Assembly: GCF_004216555.1 (NCBI RefSeq)
Contig: NZ_SGWQ01000012.1
Coordinates: 62,001 to 126,000 of the forward strand
Length of the DNA stretch: 64,000 nt
Direction: 5' to 3'
Source of the DNA: Herbihabitans rhizosphaerae
Lineage (GTDB): Bacteria; Actinomycetota; Actinomycetes; Mycobacteriales; Pseudonocardiaceae
This document shows positions 7,374 to 16,086 of this stretch, piece by piece. Numbering within the stretch: position 1 is the stretch's first letter; each line of letters begins with the position of its first letter. The position numbers and the translations under genes are program-made. The notes under the pieces were generated by a model. The model did not search any database and was not told the DNA's origin. It saw only the letters and a program-made list of their open reading frames with translations.

Positions 7374-9383
7374 GTGCCGTATCCGTCCGACCGTGAGCGC
7401 GACCGTCCGTGGGTGATGCGGACCTACGCAGGGCATTCGTCGGCCGTCGCGTCCAACGAGCTGTACCGACGCAACCTGGCCAAGGGCCAGACCGGCCTGT
7501 CGGTGGCGTTCGACCTGCCGACGCAGACCGGCTACGACCCCGACCACGAGCTGGCCAGGGGAGAGGTCGGCAAGGTCGGCGTGCCGGTCAGTCACATCGG
7601 CGACATGCGCCAGCTGTTCGACGGCATCCCGCTCGCCGAGGCCAACACCTCGATGACGATCAACGCGACCGCCATGTGGCTGTTGTCGCTGTACATCACG
7701 GTGGCCCAGGAGCAGGCCGAGGCCGAGGGGCGCGACTGGCACGAGGTGGTCGCCAAGCTCGCCGGCACCACGCAGAACGACATCATCAAGGAGTACCTGT
7801 CCCGCGGCACCTACGTGTTCCCGCCGGGGCCGAGCCTGCGGTTGATCACCGACATGGTCGCCTGGACCGTGGCGAACGTGCCCAAGTGGAACCCGATCAA
7901 CGTGTGCAGCTACCACCTGCAGGAGGCCGGCGCGACGCCGGTGCAGGAGGTCGCGTACGCGATGTGCACGGCGATCGCGGTGCTGGACGCCGTGCGCGAC
8001 TCCGGCCAGGTGCCCGAGGACAAGTTCGGCGACGTGGTCGCGCGCATCTCGTTCTTCGTGAACGCCGGCGTGCGGTTCGTCGAGGAGATGTGCAAGATGC
8101 GCGCGTTCGCCCAGATGTGGGACGACCTGACGCGTGAGCGCTACGGCATCGAGAACCCCAAGCAGCGGCGGTTCCGCTACGGCGTGCAGGTGAACTCGCT
8201 CGGGCTGACCGAGGCGCAGCCGGAGAACAACATCCAGCGGATCGTGCTGGAGATGCTCGCGGTCTCGATGTCCCGCAACGCCAGGGCGCGCGCGATCCAG
8301 CTTCCGGCGTGGAACGAGGCGCTCGGCCTGCCGCGCCCGTGGGACCAGCAGTGGGCGCTGCGCATGCAGCAGGTTCTCGCGTTCGAGACCGACCTGCTGG
8401 AGTACGAGGACCTGTTCGACGGGTCGCCGGTGATCCAGGCGAAGGTGGACGAGATCGTCGCCGGCGCGCGCGCGGAGATCGACCGCGTGCAGGCGATGGG
8501 CGGCGCGGTCGCCGCGGTCGAGTCGGGCTACATGAAGACGCAGCTCGTCGGGTCGCTGGCCGAGCGCCGCCGCCGCATGGAGGCCGGCGAGGAGATCATC
8601 GTCGGCGTCAACAAGTTCGACACCACCGAGCCGTCGCCGCTGCAGGCCGAGGGCGCCGAGGCGATCCTGACCGTGGACCCCGAGGTGGAGAAGCACGCCG
8701 TCGAGGCGATCAGGGCGTGGCGCGCCGACCGTGATCAGTCCGAAGTGGACAGTGCGCTGAACGTGTTGCGGGACGCGGCGAAGACCGACGCGAACCTGCT
8801 CGACGCGACGCTCGTGTGCACCCGTGCGGGGGTGACCACCGGCGAGTGGTCGGCCGCGCTGCGCGGGGTGTTCGGCGAGTACCGCGCGCCGACGGGTGTC
8901 GCGGGCGCGTCGGCGGCCGGCGAGGCGGGCGCGGAGATCGCCGTCGTGCGCGACCGGGTGCGGGCCGCCGGTGAGGAACTCGGCCAGCGGCTGCGGATCC
9001 TGGTCGGCAAGCCGGGCCTCGACGGTCACTCCAACGGCGCCGAGCAGATCGCCGTGCGGGCGCGCGACGTCGGCTTCGAGGTGATCTACCAGGGCATTCG
9101 GCTCACGCCCGACCAGATCGTGGCGGCCGCCGTGCAGGAGGGCGTGCACCTGGTCGGCCTGTCGATCCTGTCCGGCTCGCACCTCGAGGTGGTGCCGGCG
9201 GTGGTCGAGGGGCTGCGCGCGGCGGGTGCCGGCGAGGTCCCGGTGGTCGTCGGCGGAATCGTGCCGCCGGAGGACGCGCGGCTGCTCATGTCGCGTGGTG
9301 TGGCGCGGGTGTTCACGCCGAAGGACTACGAGCTCACCAAGATCATGGACGAGTTCGTGAACGTGATCCGCGAGGCGCACTGA
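7374..9383 (+). CDS. meaA: B12-dependent acyl-CoA mutase, MeaA/ethylmalonyl-CoA mutase type
   Basis: A 669-residue single-chain mutase of the methylmalonyl-CoA mutase superfamily. Residues 1-520 form the radical-generating TIM barrel (RPWVMRTYAGH, AFDLPTQTGYD, INATAMWLL). The C-terminal 130 residues are the cobalamin-binding domain with DGHSNG; His552 would be the lower cobalt ligand, followed by GLSILSGSH. The single-chain layout and length match MeaA of Streptomyces and ethylmalonyl-CoA mutase, which converts ethylmalonyl-CoA to methylsuccinyl-CoA. Ordinary methylmalonyl-CoA mutase alpha chains are longer and have a paired beta chain, which is absent. The start is GTG with GGAGG 6 nt upstream. 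A ccr gene at about 51 kb supports the pathway assignment. Substrate choice between ethylmalonyl and a related branched acyl-CoA is not proven. Confidence 0.88.
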   Translation: MPYPSDRERDRPWVMRTYAGHSSAVASNELYRRNLAKGQTGLSVAFDLPTQTGYDPDHELARGEVGKVGVPVSHIGDMRQLFDGIPLAEANTSMTINATAMWLLSLYITVAQEQAEAEGRDWHEVVAKLAGTTQNDIIKEYLSRGTYVFPPGPSLRLITDMVAWTVANVPKWNPINVCSYHLQEAGATPVQEVAYAMCTAIAVLDAVRDSGQVPEDKFGDVVARISFFVNAGVRFVEEMCKMRAFAQMWDDLTRERYGIENPKQRRFRYGVQVNSLGLTEAQPENNIQRIVLEMLAVSMSRNARARAIQLPAWNEALGLPRPWDQQWALRMQQVLAFETDLLEYEDLFDGSPVIQAKVDEIVAGARAEIDRVQAMGGAVAAVESGYMKTQLVGSLAERRRRMEAGEEIIVGVNKFDTTEPSPLQAEGAEAILTVDPEVEKHAVEAIRAWRADRDQSEVDSALNVLRDAAKTDANLLDATLVCTRAGVTTGEWSAALRGVFGEYRAPTGVAGASAAGEAGAEIAVVRDRVRAAGEELGQRLRILVGKPGLDGHSNGAEQIAVRARDVGFEVIYQGIRLTPDQIVAAAVQEGVHLVGLSILSGSHLEVVPAVVEGLRAAGAGEVPVVVGGIVPPEDARLLMSRGVARVFTPKDYELTKIMDEFVNVIREAH

Positions 9384-9673
9384 GTCGTTTAGGCCTGAGC
9401 CGAACAAATGGCTCTGTGGCCTGTAGCCGGTTAGCCTCAGTACACGGGTGCACCCATACGTCGCCACCTTCGGCGTGGCCGCTCGACGCGAATCGGGAGG
9501 CCAAACGCGTGGCTGCACGCGGCCCATGTCCCAAGTGGAGGGTCTCGGTACGGTAACACCCTTCGTGATCTTGCCGGCTATCGTTGAACCCGCACGGGGA
9601 CCCGCCCTACGTTCGTTGGTCAAGCAGTTCGAGACACGTAACGCGTTGGGAATTCACGAATAGGGGCACGGCG

Positions 9674-10570
9674 ATGACTGCTGGAGACTGGACACGTCGG
9701 GACTTCTTCAGGTTCTCGGCAGCGACAGGTGCTGTGGCCATCGGCGGCCCGGCGCTCCTGAGCGCCTGCTCCGAGGTCGAGGGCGGCGGCACGCTCGACC
9801 AACTCAAGAAGGACGGCAAGATCAAGGCCGGCATCGCGGTCGAGTCGCCGTACGGCTACAAGGACGCCAGCGGCAAGGAGACCGGCGAGGCGGCCGAGGT
9901 CGGCCGCGCGGTGTTCAAGGCGATGGGCATCGGGAACGTCGAGTTCTCCTTCGAGGACTTCGACTCGCTCATTCAGGGCCTGAACGCGAAGAAGTTCGAC
10001 GTCGTGATGGCTGGTATGAACATCAAGAAGGAACGCTGCGAGAACGCCGCGTTCTCCATCCCGGACTACTCGGCGCTGACCGCTTTCCTGGTGAAGAAGG
10101 GCAATCCCAAGGGGATTCGCACCTATGACGACGTCAAGGCGAAGGGTGCCAAGCTCGCCGTGCTGAGCGGCGCCGTGGAGAAGGGCTACGCGACCAGCTC
10201 CGGTGTACCGGAGGGACAGATCACCACGCTGCCGAAGCAGGACGACATGCTCCGCTCGGTGATCGATGGCCGGGTGGATTGCGCGTCGCTGACCGACATC
10301 TCGCTCAAGGACCTGGTCAAGAACAACCCGAACTCGGACGTCGACGTGACCGAGGGCTTCGACCCGGTGATCAGCGGTAAGAAGATCGTGTCCGCCGGCG
10401 CGTTCGTGTTCCGCAAGGACTCCAACGAACTGCGCGAGGCGTTCAACAAGGAACTCAAGACGCTGCACGAGAACGGCGAATGGGTGAAAATCACCGCGCC
10501 GTTCGGGTTCACCGCGGCGAATCTGCCGAAACCGGACGTGACGACCGACCGACTGTGCTCCGAGGGCTGA
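9674..10570 (+). CDS. ehuB: ABC transporter substrate-binding lipoprotein, EhuB type
   Basis: A 298-residue periplasmic-binding-protein type II lipoprotein. The N-terminus combines a twin-arginine motif (TRRDFF) with a lipobox LLSAC (Cys near residue 32), so it is likely exported folded by Tat and lipid-anchored. The body has the family features of ectoine/hydroxyectoine binding proteins: GIAVESPYGYKDASGKETGE, CENAAFSIPDYSALTAFLVKKG, and LSGAVEKGYAT. It begins a four-gene importer operon; the 290-bp upstream gap carries its promoter but no second gene. ATG 9674 starts directly before the Tat motif. A general polar amino-acid substrate remains possible. Confidence 0.82.
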   Translation: MTAGDWTRRDFFRFSAATGAVAIGGPALLSACSEVEGGGTLDQLKKDGKIKAGIAVESPYGYKDASGKETGEAAEVGRAVFKAMGIGNVEFSFEDFDSLIQGLNAKKFDVVMAGMNIKKERCENAAFSIPDYSALTAFLVKKGNPKGIRTYDDVKAKGAKLAVLSGAVEKGYATSSGVPEGQITTLPKQDDMLRSVIDGRVDCASLTDISLKDLVKNNPNSDVDVTEGFDPVISGKKIVSAGAFVFRKDSNELREAFNKELKTLHENGEWVKITAPFGFTAANLPKPDVTTDRLCSEG

Positions 10571-10592
10571 CCGAACCGACGGGTGGGTCGTC

Positions 10593-11330
10593 ATGTTAGA
10601 TAACTTTGGCTATTTCTGGGAGGTAGTCCTCAAAGGACTGCCGTATACGGTTTACGCGACGCTCGGTGGTATCGCGATCACGATCGTGTTGTCCGTTATC
10701 GCCGGACTCGCGTTGTTGTCCGGCTCTCGGACCGTTCGCTTCATCAGCCGGATCTATGTCGAGGGTTTTCGCGGCACCTCCGAGTTGGTGCAGCTGTTCT
10801 GGATCGCTCTCGCGCTTCCGATCCTCATCGGGTTCCAGCTCGTGCCGTTGTGGGCGGGAATCCTGGTCCTCGGGCTCAACCACGGTGCCTACGGCGCGGA
10901 GGTCGTGCGCGGTGCGGTCCAGTCGGTGCCGAAGGCGCAGGTCGAGGGGGCGGTCGCGCTGAACTTCACACCGGCCCAGCGAATGCGCCGGGTGATCCTG
11001 CCGCAGGCATTCATCGAAACGCTGCCGCCGTTCAACAACCTGTTCATCCAGCTGCTCAAGAGCACCGCATTGCTGGCATTGGTGAGCGTGCCGGAGATGA
11101 CCAAGCAGGCGGAGGAGCTGCGGCCGATCTTCGGCGGGCAGGTCGGGGTGATCTACCTGATCATCCTGGTGCTGTACTTCGCCCTGTCGGTCGTGATCAC
11201 TTTTGTGATGCGGCTGCTCGAGCGTGCGGCGGCTCGCCGGCTCGGGCGTCGCCCGGTGAAGCACGACACGCTCTCCGACCCGTTGGCCGGCATGCCGGTG
11301 GGCGGCAGCGCACTGGGGGGTAAACCCTGA
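10593..11330 (+). CDS. ehuC: Ectoine/amino-acid ABC permease, EhuC type
   Basis: A 245-residue inner-membrane permease of the HisM/GlnP class. About five hydrophobic helices are visible, with the cytoplasmic EAA loop 'EGAVALNFTPAQRMRRVILPQA' (about residues 113-134; quoted parts EGAVALNF and RRVILPQA) that contacts the ATPase. It starts 22 nt after the binding-protein gene and its stop overlaps the ATG of the next permease, so translation is coupled. The pair of permeases forms a heterodimeric channel. The 30-residue C-terminal tail beyond the last helix is polar and Gly-rich. Confidence 0.83.
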   Translation: MLDNFGYFWEVVLKGLPYTVYATLGGIAITIVLSVIAGLALLSGSRTVRFISRIYVEGFRGTSELVQLFWIALALPILIGFQLVPLWAGILVLGLNHGAYGAEVVRGAVQSVPKAQVEGAVALNFTPAQRMRRVILPQAFIETLPPFNNLFIQLLKSTALLALVSVPEMTKQAEELRPIFGGQVGVIYLIILVLYFALSVVITFVMRLLERAAARRLGRRPVKHDTLSDPLAGMPVGGSALGGKP

Positions 11331-11983
11331 TGTGGAGTTGGGAGCTTTTCTGGGACAGCTTCTCGGCACTTCTGCCGGGACTGTGGATCACCTTTGCCGC
11401 GACGGTGTGCGGTGCGCTTCTGGCATACGTTCTCGGACTGGTGTTCGCGCTGATTCGTCAGGTGCGGGTACCTGTACTCAGCCAGATCACGTTCGGGTTG
11501 GTCGAGTTCATTCGCAGCACACCACTGCTGGTGCAGATCTTCTTCTTCTACTGGGTCGTACAGCCGTGGATGGGTGTGCAGTGGTCGGCCTTCTGGAGTG
11601 GCACGATCGCACTCGGCCTGCATTACGCGTGCTACACCTCCGAGGTGTACCGAGCCGGAATCGACGCCGTGCCGAAGGGGCAGTGGGAGGCATCCACCGC
11701 GTTGAGCCTGCCGCGCCGGCGGACGTGGACCGGCGTGATCCTGCCCCAGGCGATTCCGAGGGTGCTGCCCGCGCTCGGCAACTACACGATCTCCATGTTC
11801 AAGGAGACACCGCTGCTGCTCGCCATCGGCGTGATCGACATCGTCGGCGCGGCGAAGGATTTCGGCGCGGATCACTACAGCGTGGAAGAGGCATACACGA
11901 TGGCTGGCATCTTCTTCCTGGTGCTGAGCTTTCCGTCGTCGATTTTGGTGCGAAGGTTGGAGCGTCGTTTTGTCAAGCATTGA
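11330..11983 (+). CDS. ehuD: Ectoine/amino-acid ABC permease, EhuD type
   Basis: A 217-residue partner permease with the same fold: N-terminal helix starting WITFAATVCGALLAY, the SxPLLVQIFF segment, and the EAA loop (ASTALSLPRRRTWTGVILPQA, about residues 122-142). The ATG overlaps the ehuC stop (TGATG), and its own last codons overlap the start of the ATPase gene. Together with EhuC it would form the transmembrane pore. Shorter than EhuC because it lacks the C-terminal tail. Confidence 0.83.
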   Translation: MWSWELFWDSFSALLPGLWITFAATVCGALLAYVLGLVFALIRQVRVPVLSQITFGLVEFIRSTPLLVQIFFFYWVVQPWMGVQWSAFWSGTIALGLHYACYTSEVYRAGIDAVPKGQWEASTALSLPRRRTWTGVILPQAIPRVLPALGNYTISMFKETPLLLAIGVIDIVGAAKDFGADHYSVEEAYTMAGIFFLVLSFPSSILVRRLERRFVKH

Positions 11984-12803
11984 TGCGACCGAGGAGCCGG
12001 AGGTCGGTGCCGAGGCGACCGACGATTCGGCCAATGTGATGATCCAGTTCGACGGTGTGGTCAAGCAGTTCGGCGACAACGTCGTTCTCCGTGAGCTCGA
12101 CTTCTCCGTCTCGCCCGGCGAGTTCGTGACGCTGATCGGGCCGAGCGGTTCGGGCAAGACCACGATTCTGCGGCTGCTGATGACGCTGGAGAAGGTCAAC
12201 GGCGGCACCATTCAGGTGGACGGGGAATACCTCAGCCACATGTACCGGGGCGACAAGCTCGTGCCCGCCGACGAGAAGCACCTGACGAAGGTGCGCAAGC
12301 GCATCGGAATGGTGTTCCAGCAGTTCAACCTGTTCCCCAACATGAACGTGCTGCAGAACATCACCGAGGCGCCGATCCGGGTGCTCGGGCTGCCCAAGTC
12401 CGACGCCGAGGAGCGGGCGAAGGACCTGCTCGACATGGTCGGCCTCGGCGAGAAGGTCACCGCGCACCCGACGCAACTGTCCGGCGGTCAGCAGCAGCGG
12501 GTCGCGATCGCCCGCGCGCTGGCGATGCGGCCGGACGTGCTGCTGTTGGACGAGGTGACCTCGGCGCTGGACCCGGAGCTGGTGGCCGGTGTGCTGAACG
12601 TGCTCAAGGAGATCGCGTCCACCACGGACATCACGTTCCTGTGCGTCACGCACGAGATGGGCTTCGCCAAGGACGTGTCGGACCGGGTGCTGATGTTCGA
12701 TCAGGGGCAGATCATCGAGGACGCCTCACCGGACAAGCTGTTCACCGAGCCGGAGCACGAGCGCACCCGCGAATTCCTGCACGCCGTCATCGATCGCGCC
12801 TGA
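11970..12803 (+). CDS. ehuA: ABC ATPase, EhuA type
   Basis: A 277-residue nucleotide-binding subunit that would power the EhuBCD importer. Walker A GPSGSGKTT (about residues 56-64), Q-loop in MVFQQFNLFPNMNV, signature LSGGQQQR, Walker B VLLLDEVTS and the switch His in CVTHEMG are all present. A 25-residue acidic N-terminal extension precedes the ATPase core. The start is TTG 11970, inside the last codons of ehuD, with GGAG about 8 nt upstream; a GTG at 12036 just before the core is the alternative. Last gene of the operon. Confidence 0.82.
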   Translation: MSSIDATEEPEVGAEATDDSANVMIQFDGVVKQFGDNVVLRELDFSVSPGEFVTLIGPSGSGKTTILRLLMTLEKVNGGTIQVDGEYLSHMYRGDKLVPADEKHLTKVRKRIGMVFQQFNLFPNMNVLQNITEAPIRVLGLPKSDAEERAKDLLDMVGLGEKVTAHPTQLSGGQQQRVAIARALAMRPDVLLLDEVTSALDPELVAGVLNVLKEIASTTDITFLCVTHEMGFAKDVSDRVLMFDQGQIIEDASPDKLFTEPEHERTREFLHAVIDRA

Positions 12804-12812
12804 GTCGGTCGT

Positions 12813-12983
12813 TCATACAGGACCCTGGCAGCGAAACCGGATGAGCGAACCGGGCTTGATCTTGCGACGGCTGGCGTCGTTGACGCGGATCTCGGTGGTC
12901 TTGCGGCCGCTGGCGATCAGGTCGAAGTAGTGCTTGTAGATGCCCATGTCGTGGACGGGCGGCGTGATCGGGCGGTGGTTCAT
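12813..12983 (-). pseudogene. ASCH-domain fragment
   Basis: A 56-codon reading frame ending 10 nt from the ehuA stop. Its product contains KHYFDLIASGRKTTEIRVND and 'RRKIKPGSLIRFRC', which closely match the first half of an ASCH domain (an RNA/nucleotide-binding beta-barrel of usually 100-130 residues), and then stops abruptly. The second half is missing, so this is read as a remnant cut by a rearrangement next to the ehu operon. The frame is open further upstream to 13157 but that part has no recognisable content. Confidence 0.55.
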
Positions 12984-13468
12984 GAGGCGGCCGAGTTCCT
13001 TGACGGTGAACGAGCGGAAGAAGCGGACCTGTGGATTCTTACACGCTGTTGACCGGGGCCTGAATTGGTTTTGGTAATTTCTTGACGGGGCGGGGTGACC
13101 TGAACAATGATTAAGGTTCACGCTGGCCGTACAATTTGCGAATGCGGCATTTCCCATTAATCGGACGCGGCTACTCTGGTGCGAGGCAGGTCACAGCGAT
13201 CAGGCTCGCTTCGCCCGTTCGCAGTACCGCTGACCTGCGAGTGTGCACGTTGCGTCGCTGACCCTGGGTTCGGCCGGCCGTCTCCTGGGGCCGTGTGGGT
13301 GACAACGATCGTTGCCGTTGTTTTGCGGTTCGTAGACGGTTTCAGGTAATGGCGAGGTAAATCCGTTCGTCGAATCGCGCGCCGGTGCTAGCTTGGATGT
13401 CGACAGCTCCTGACCGTCCGGGAGCACGGTCCCTTTCTGTAATCGGCAGGGCGGCCCTTGGGGTCGTC
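12984..13468. other. Intergenic stretch, no supportable gene
   Basis: About 485 bp with locally lower GC (13040-13160) than the surroundings. Short open frames exist on both strands but none has family features or consistent third-position GC. It contains the upstream region of the MFS gene that follows. Confidence 0.5.
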
Positions 13469-14659
13469 ATGCGTGTTATCAGCCCTTCGAGCGCGCTCTG
13501 GCTGGTGTTCTTCGTCAACGGCGCGGTCCTGTCGAGTTGGGCGCCACGAATCCCGGCCGTCGCCGGTGCGCTCTCCCTCGACGACGGCGAACTCGGTATC
13601 GCCCTGTTCGGAGTCGCGGCCGGCTCGGTACCTGCACTGCTCGCGACCGGACGGGTACTTCGGCGCGTCTCGCCCGCCACGGCCTGCCGCGTGTGCGGCG
13701 TGTGGTTCGCCGCCGCCCTACCCCTGATCGCGCTCGCGAATTCACTGCTCGCGCTGACGCTCGCGCTGGTCGTGCTGGGCGCGGCCAGTGGTGGCCTGGA
13801 CGTCGCGATGAACACGGCCGGCGTGCGCCTGGAGCGGGACAGCGCGCCGCGCCGGGTGCTGTCGCGGCTGCACGGTGGGTACAGCGTCGGCGTACTGGCG
13901 GGCGCGACCGCCGGTGCGGCCGCCGCGGCCGCGGGGATCTCCGTTCTCGTGCACTTCGTCCTGGTCAGCGTCGTGCTGCTGGCGATCATGGTGTTCGCCA
14001 TGGGTGCGCTGCCGGCGGCGACCGCGATGGACGAACGCCCGGCGCACGAGGCCGGGCGGCGCCGGCTGCCACGCACGTCGCTGCTCGTGCTGGCCGTCGG
14101 CGCGTTGTTCCTGGAGGGGACGATCACCGACTGGTCGGCGCTCTTCCTCGCGCGCGATCTGGGCGCTGGCACCGCGCACGGCGCGGTCGTGGTCACCGCG
14201 TTCACCTTGGCCATGGCGGTGTCCCGCACGTGGGGCGATCGCCTGCGGATCGCGTTCGGCGTGCGCACCATCGCGATCGCCGGCTCGGTCATCGCGATCG
14301 TGGCGCTGGCCGGCGCGGCCGCGCAACGCGAGCCCGTGGTGTTCGTCGTCGCGGTGACGATCGCCGGAATCGGGCTCGGACCACTGTTCCCGATCACGAT
14401 CAGCGCCGCGGGTGAAACCGCCCGCGGCGACCTCGGCACGGCCACGGCGGCGGTCACTGCGGTCGGCTACCTGGCCTATCTCGCCGGCCCGCCGCTGGTC
14501 GGCGTCACCGCCAACACGTTCGGCCTGTCGACCACGCTCATCGCGGGCGCGGTCGTCGCGGGAACGGCGATGACGCTGGCCTCCCGCCGAGGGTTCTCAT
14601 CCCACAACGAGGTGGATTCCGGAAACAACAGAGTGCACACACAAGGGAGGAACACCTGA
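13469..14659 (+). CDS. MFS transporter, YbjJ-like
   Basis: About 396 residues with 12 hydrophobic segments. The opening 'WLVFFVNGAVLSSWAPRIP' and the helix-5 region 'RLHGGYSVGVLAG' resemble the YbjJ/inner-membrane MFS group found near sugar and metabolite genes. I start at ATG 13469 because codons from 13385 to there lack the GC-rich third positions of the rest. Its stop overlaps the ATG of the glycosyltransferase gene, so the two are translated together and the transporter probably moves the product or substrate of the enzymes that follow. Substrate unknown. Confidence 0.8.
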   Translation: MRVISPSSALWLVFFVNGAVLSSWAPRIPAVAGALSLDDGELGIALFGVAAGSVPALLATGRVLRRVSPATACRVCGVWFAAALPLIALANSLLALTLALVVLGAASGGLDVAMNTAGVRLERDSAPRRVLSRLHGGYSVGVLAGATAGAAAAAAGISVLVHFVLVSVVLLAIMVFAMGALPAATAMDERPAHEAGRRRLPRTSLLVLAVGALFLEGTITDWSALFLARDLGAGTAHGAVVVTAFTLAMAVSRTWGDRLRIAFGVRTIAIAGSVIAIVALAGAAAQREPVVFVVAVTIAGIGLGPLFPITISAAGETARGDLGTATAAVTAVGYLAYLAGPPLVGVTANTFGLSTTLIAGAVVAGTAMTLASRRGFSSHNEVDSGNNRVHTQGRNT

Positions 14660-16086
14660 TGATCGGTTTGCGTGAAGTGCTTGTGGCGCCTCGGAAAATC
14701 GCCGATCTGACCGCGCATCTGCAGCCCGGCCAGGAGCGAATGCTGGCCGCCGGCAGCATGCGGCACCATCCGGAACGCACCATCTGGCACGTCAACTCGA
14801 CCGAGCACGGCGGCGGGGTGGCCGAGATGCTGCGCCCGATGGTCGGCTACAGCCGGGCACTCGGCCTGCCGGTGCGGTGGCTCGTGCTGGACGCGCCGCC
14901 GGAGTTCTTCGAGATCACCAAGCGAATCGACAACGGCATCTCCGGCGTCTGCGGTGACGGGGGACCGCTGGGCTATGCCGAGCACGAGGTGTATCAGAGC
15001 GTGCTGGCGCGGGCCGCCGCCGTGCTCGAGGAACACGTGTCGCCCGGCGATCAGGTGTTCCTGCACGATCCGCAGACCGCCGGACTGGTCGGTTACGTGC
15101 GCCGGGCCGGGGCGGTGCCGGTGTGGCGTGCGCACAACGGCGCCGACGAGCCGAACCAGCACACCGGCGTGGCGTGGGAGTTCCTCCGCGCCTACCTGCG
15201 CGACGCGCACGCGCTGGTGTTCACGTTGCCGCACTTCGCGCCCGCGTGGCACAAAAGCCTTGCCTCGGCGGTGATCCCGCCGTTCATCGATCCCGCGTCG
15301 CCGAAGAACCAGCCGATGTCCGAGCGGGTCGCGCTCTCCGTACTGGCGCGCTGCGACCTGATCGACGCGGAGCCGAGTGCACCGCCGGTGTTCACCCGGT
15401 TCGACGGCACCACGGCGACCGCCGAGCTGCGCCCGACCGTGGTGCGGGAGGGTCGGCCGCCGTCGCCGGACTCACCGCTGGTGCTGCAGGTGTCGCGCTG
15501 GGACGCGGTGAAGGACATGCCGGGCGTGATGCTGGGCTTCGCCGAGCACGTGGCGCCGCGCTCGGACGCGACGCTGATGCTCGTCGGCCCGGAGGTCACC
15601 GGGGTGGCCGACGACCCGGAGGCGGCGCAGGTGTTCGACGACTGCGTGAAGATGTGGCGGGCGCTGGACATGGAGACGCGGTCCCGGATCCAGTTGGTGT
15701 GCCTGCCGATGGCCGACCCGGACGTGAACGCCGCCGTGGTCAACGCGCTGCAGCGGCACGCGACCGTGATCGTGCAGAAGAGCCTGTCCGAGGGCTTCGG
15801 GCTCACCGCGACCGAGGCGATGTGGAAGGCCAAGCCGCTGGTGACCAGCGCGGTCGGCGGCCTGCGATTCCAGGTGCCGGACTTGTCGGTCGGCACGGCG
15901 TTGACCGATCCGCTCGATCTGCGCGCGTTCGGCAACGCGGTCACCAGGTACCTGGCCGATCCGGCGAACAGCCGCACCGTCGGCGAGCGCGCGCGGGCCA
16001 GGGTCGCCGAACAGTTCCTCCCGGACACGCACCTGTTGGCCGAGTTGGCGTTGCTGCGCGACCTGAGCGAGATGGTGCTGCGATGA
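14659..16086 (+). CDS. GT4 glycosyltransferase, trehalose-synthase (TreT)-like
   Basis: A 475-residue retaining glycosyltransferase of the GT-B fold, family 4. N-terminal marks shared with TreT-type enzymes are IWHVNSTEHGGGVAEML (about 45-61), FFEITKRIDN, HDPQTAGLV and WRAHNGADEPN. The C-terminal domain has LQVSRWDAVKD and the nucleotide-sugar EX7E motif SEGFGLTATEAM with Glu378 and Glu386. TreT joins NDP-glucose and glucose to make trehalose, but the acceptor here is not predictable. Ribosome site GGGAGG lies 8 nt upstream. ATGA overlaps join it to both neighbours: the MFS gene before and the PIG-L deacetylase after. That pairing recalls the MshA-MshB logic of mycothiol synthesis (sugar transfer, then N-deacetylation). 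Confidence 0.85.
   Translation: MIGLREVLVAPRKIADLTAHLQPGQERMLAAGSMRHHPERTIWHVNSTEHGGGVAEMLRPMVGYSRALGLPVRWLVLDAPPEFFEITKRIDNGISGVCGDGGPLGYAEHEVYQSVLARAAAVLEEHVSPGDQVFLHDPQTAGLVGYVRRAGAVPVWRAHNGADEPNQHTGVAWEFLRAYLRDAHALVFTLPHFAPAWHKSLASAVIPPFIDPASPKNQPMSERVALSVLARCDLIDAEPSAPPVFTRFDGTTATAELRPTVVREGRPPSPDSPLVLQVSRWDAVKDMPGVMLGFAEHVAPRSDATLMLVGPEVTGVADDPEAAQVFDDCVKMWRALDMETRSRIQLVCLPMADPDVNAAVVNALQRHATVIVQKSLSEGFGLTATEAMWKAKPLVTSAVGGLRFQVPDLSVGTALTDPLDLRAFGNAVTRYLADPANSRTVGERARARVAEQFLPDTHLLAELALLRDLSEMVLR

Noticed and set aside
7374-9383. Methylmalonyl-CoA mutase large subunit
   Set aside because: Length, single-chain layout and absence of a small-subunit gene favour the MeaA/ethylmalonyl-CoA mutase group.
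9384-9673. tRNA or small RNA gene in the 290-bp gap before ehuB
   Set aside because: No cloverleaf, TTC-type T-arm or terminator was found; only short imperfect hairpins.
13200-13427. Minus-strand open frame of 75 codons
   Set aside because: No family feature, no ribosome site, weak third-position GC.
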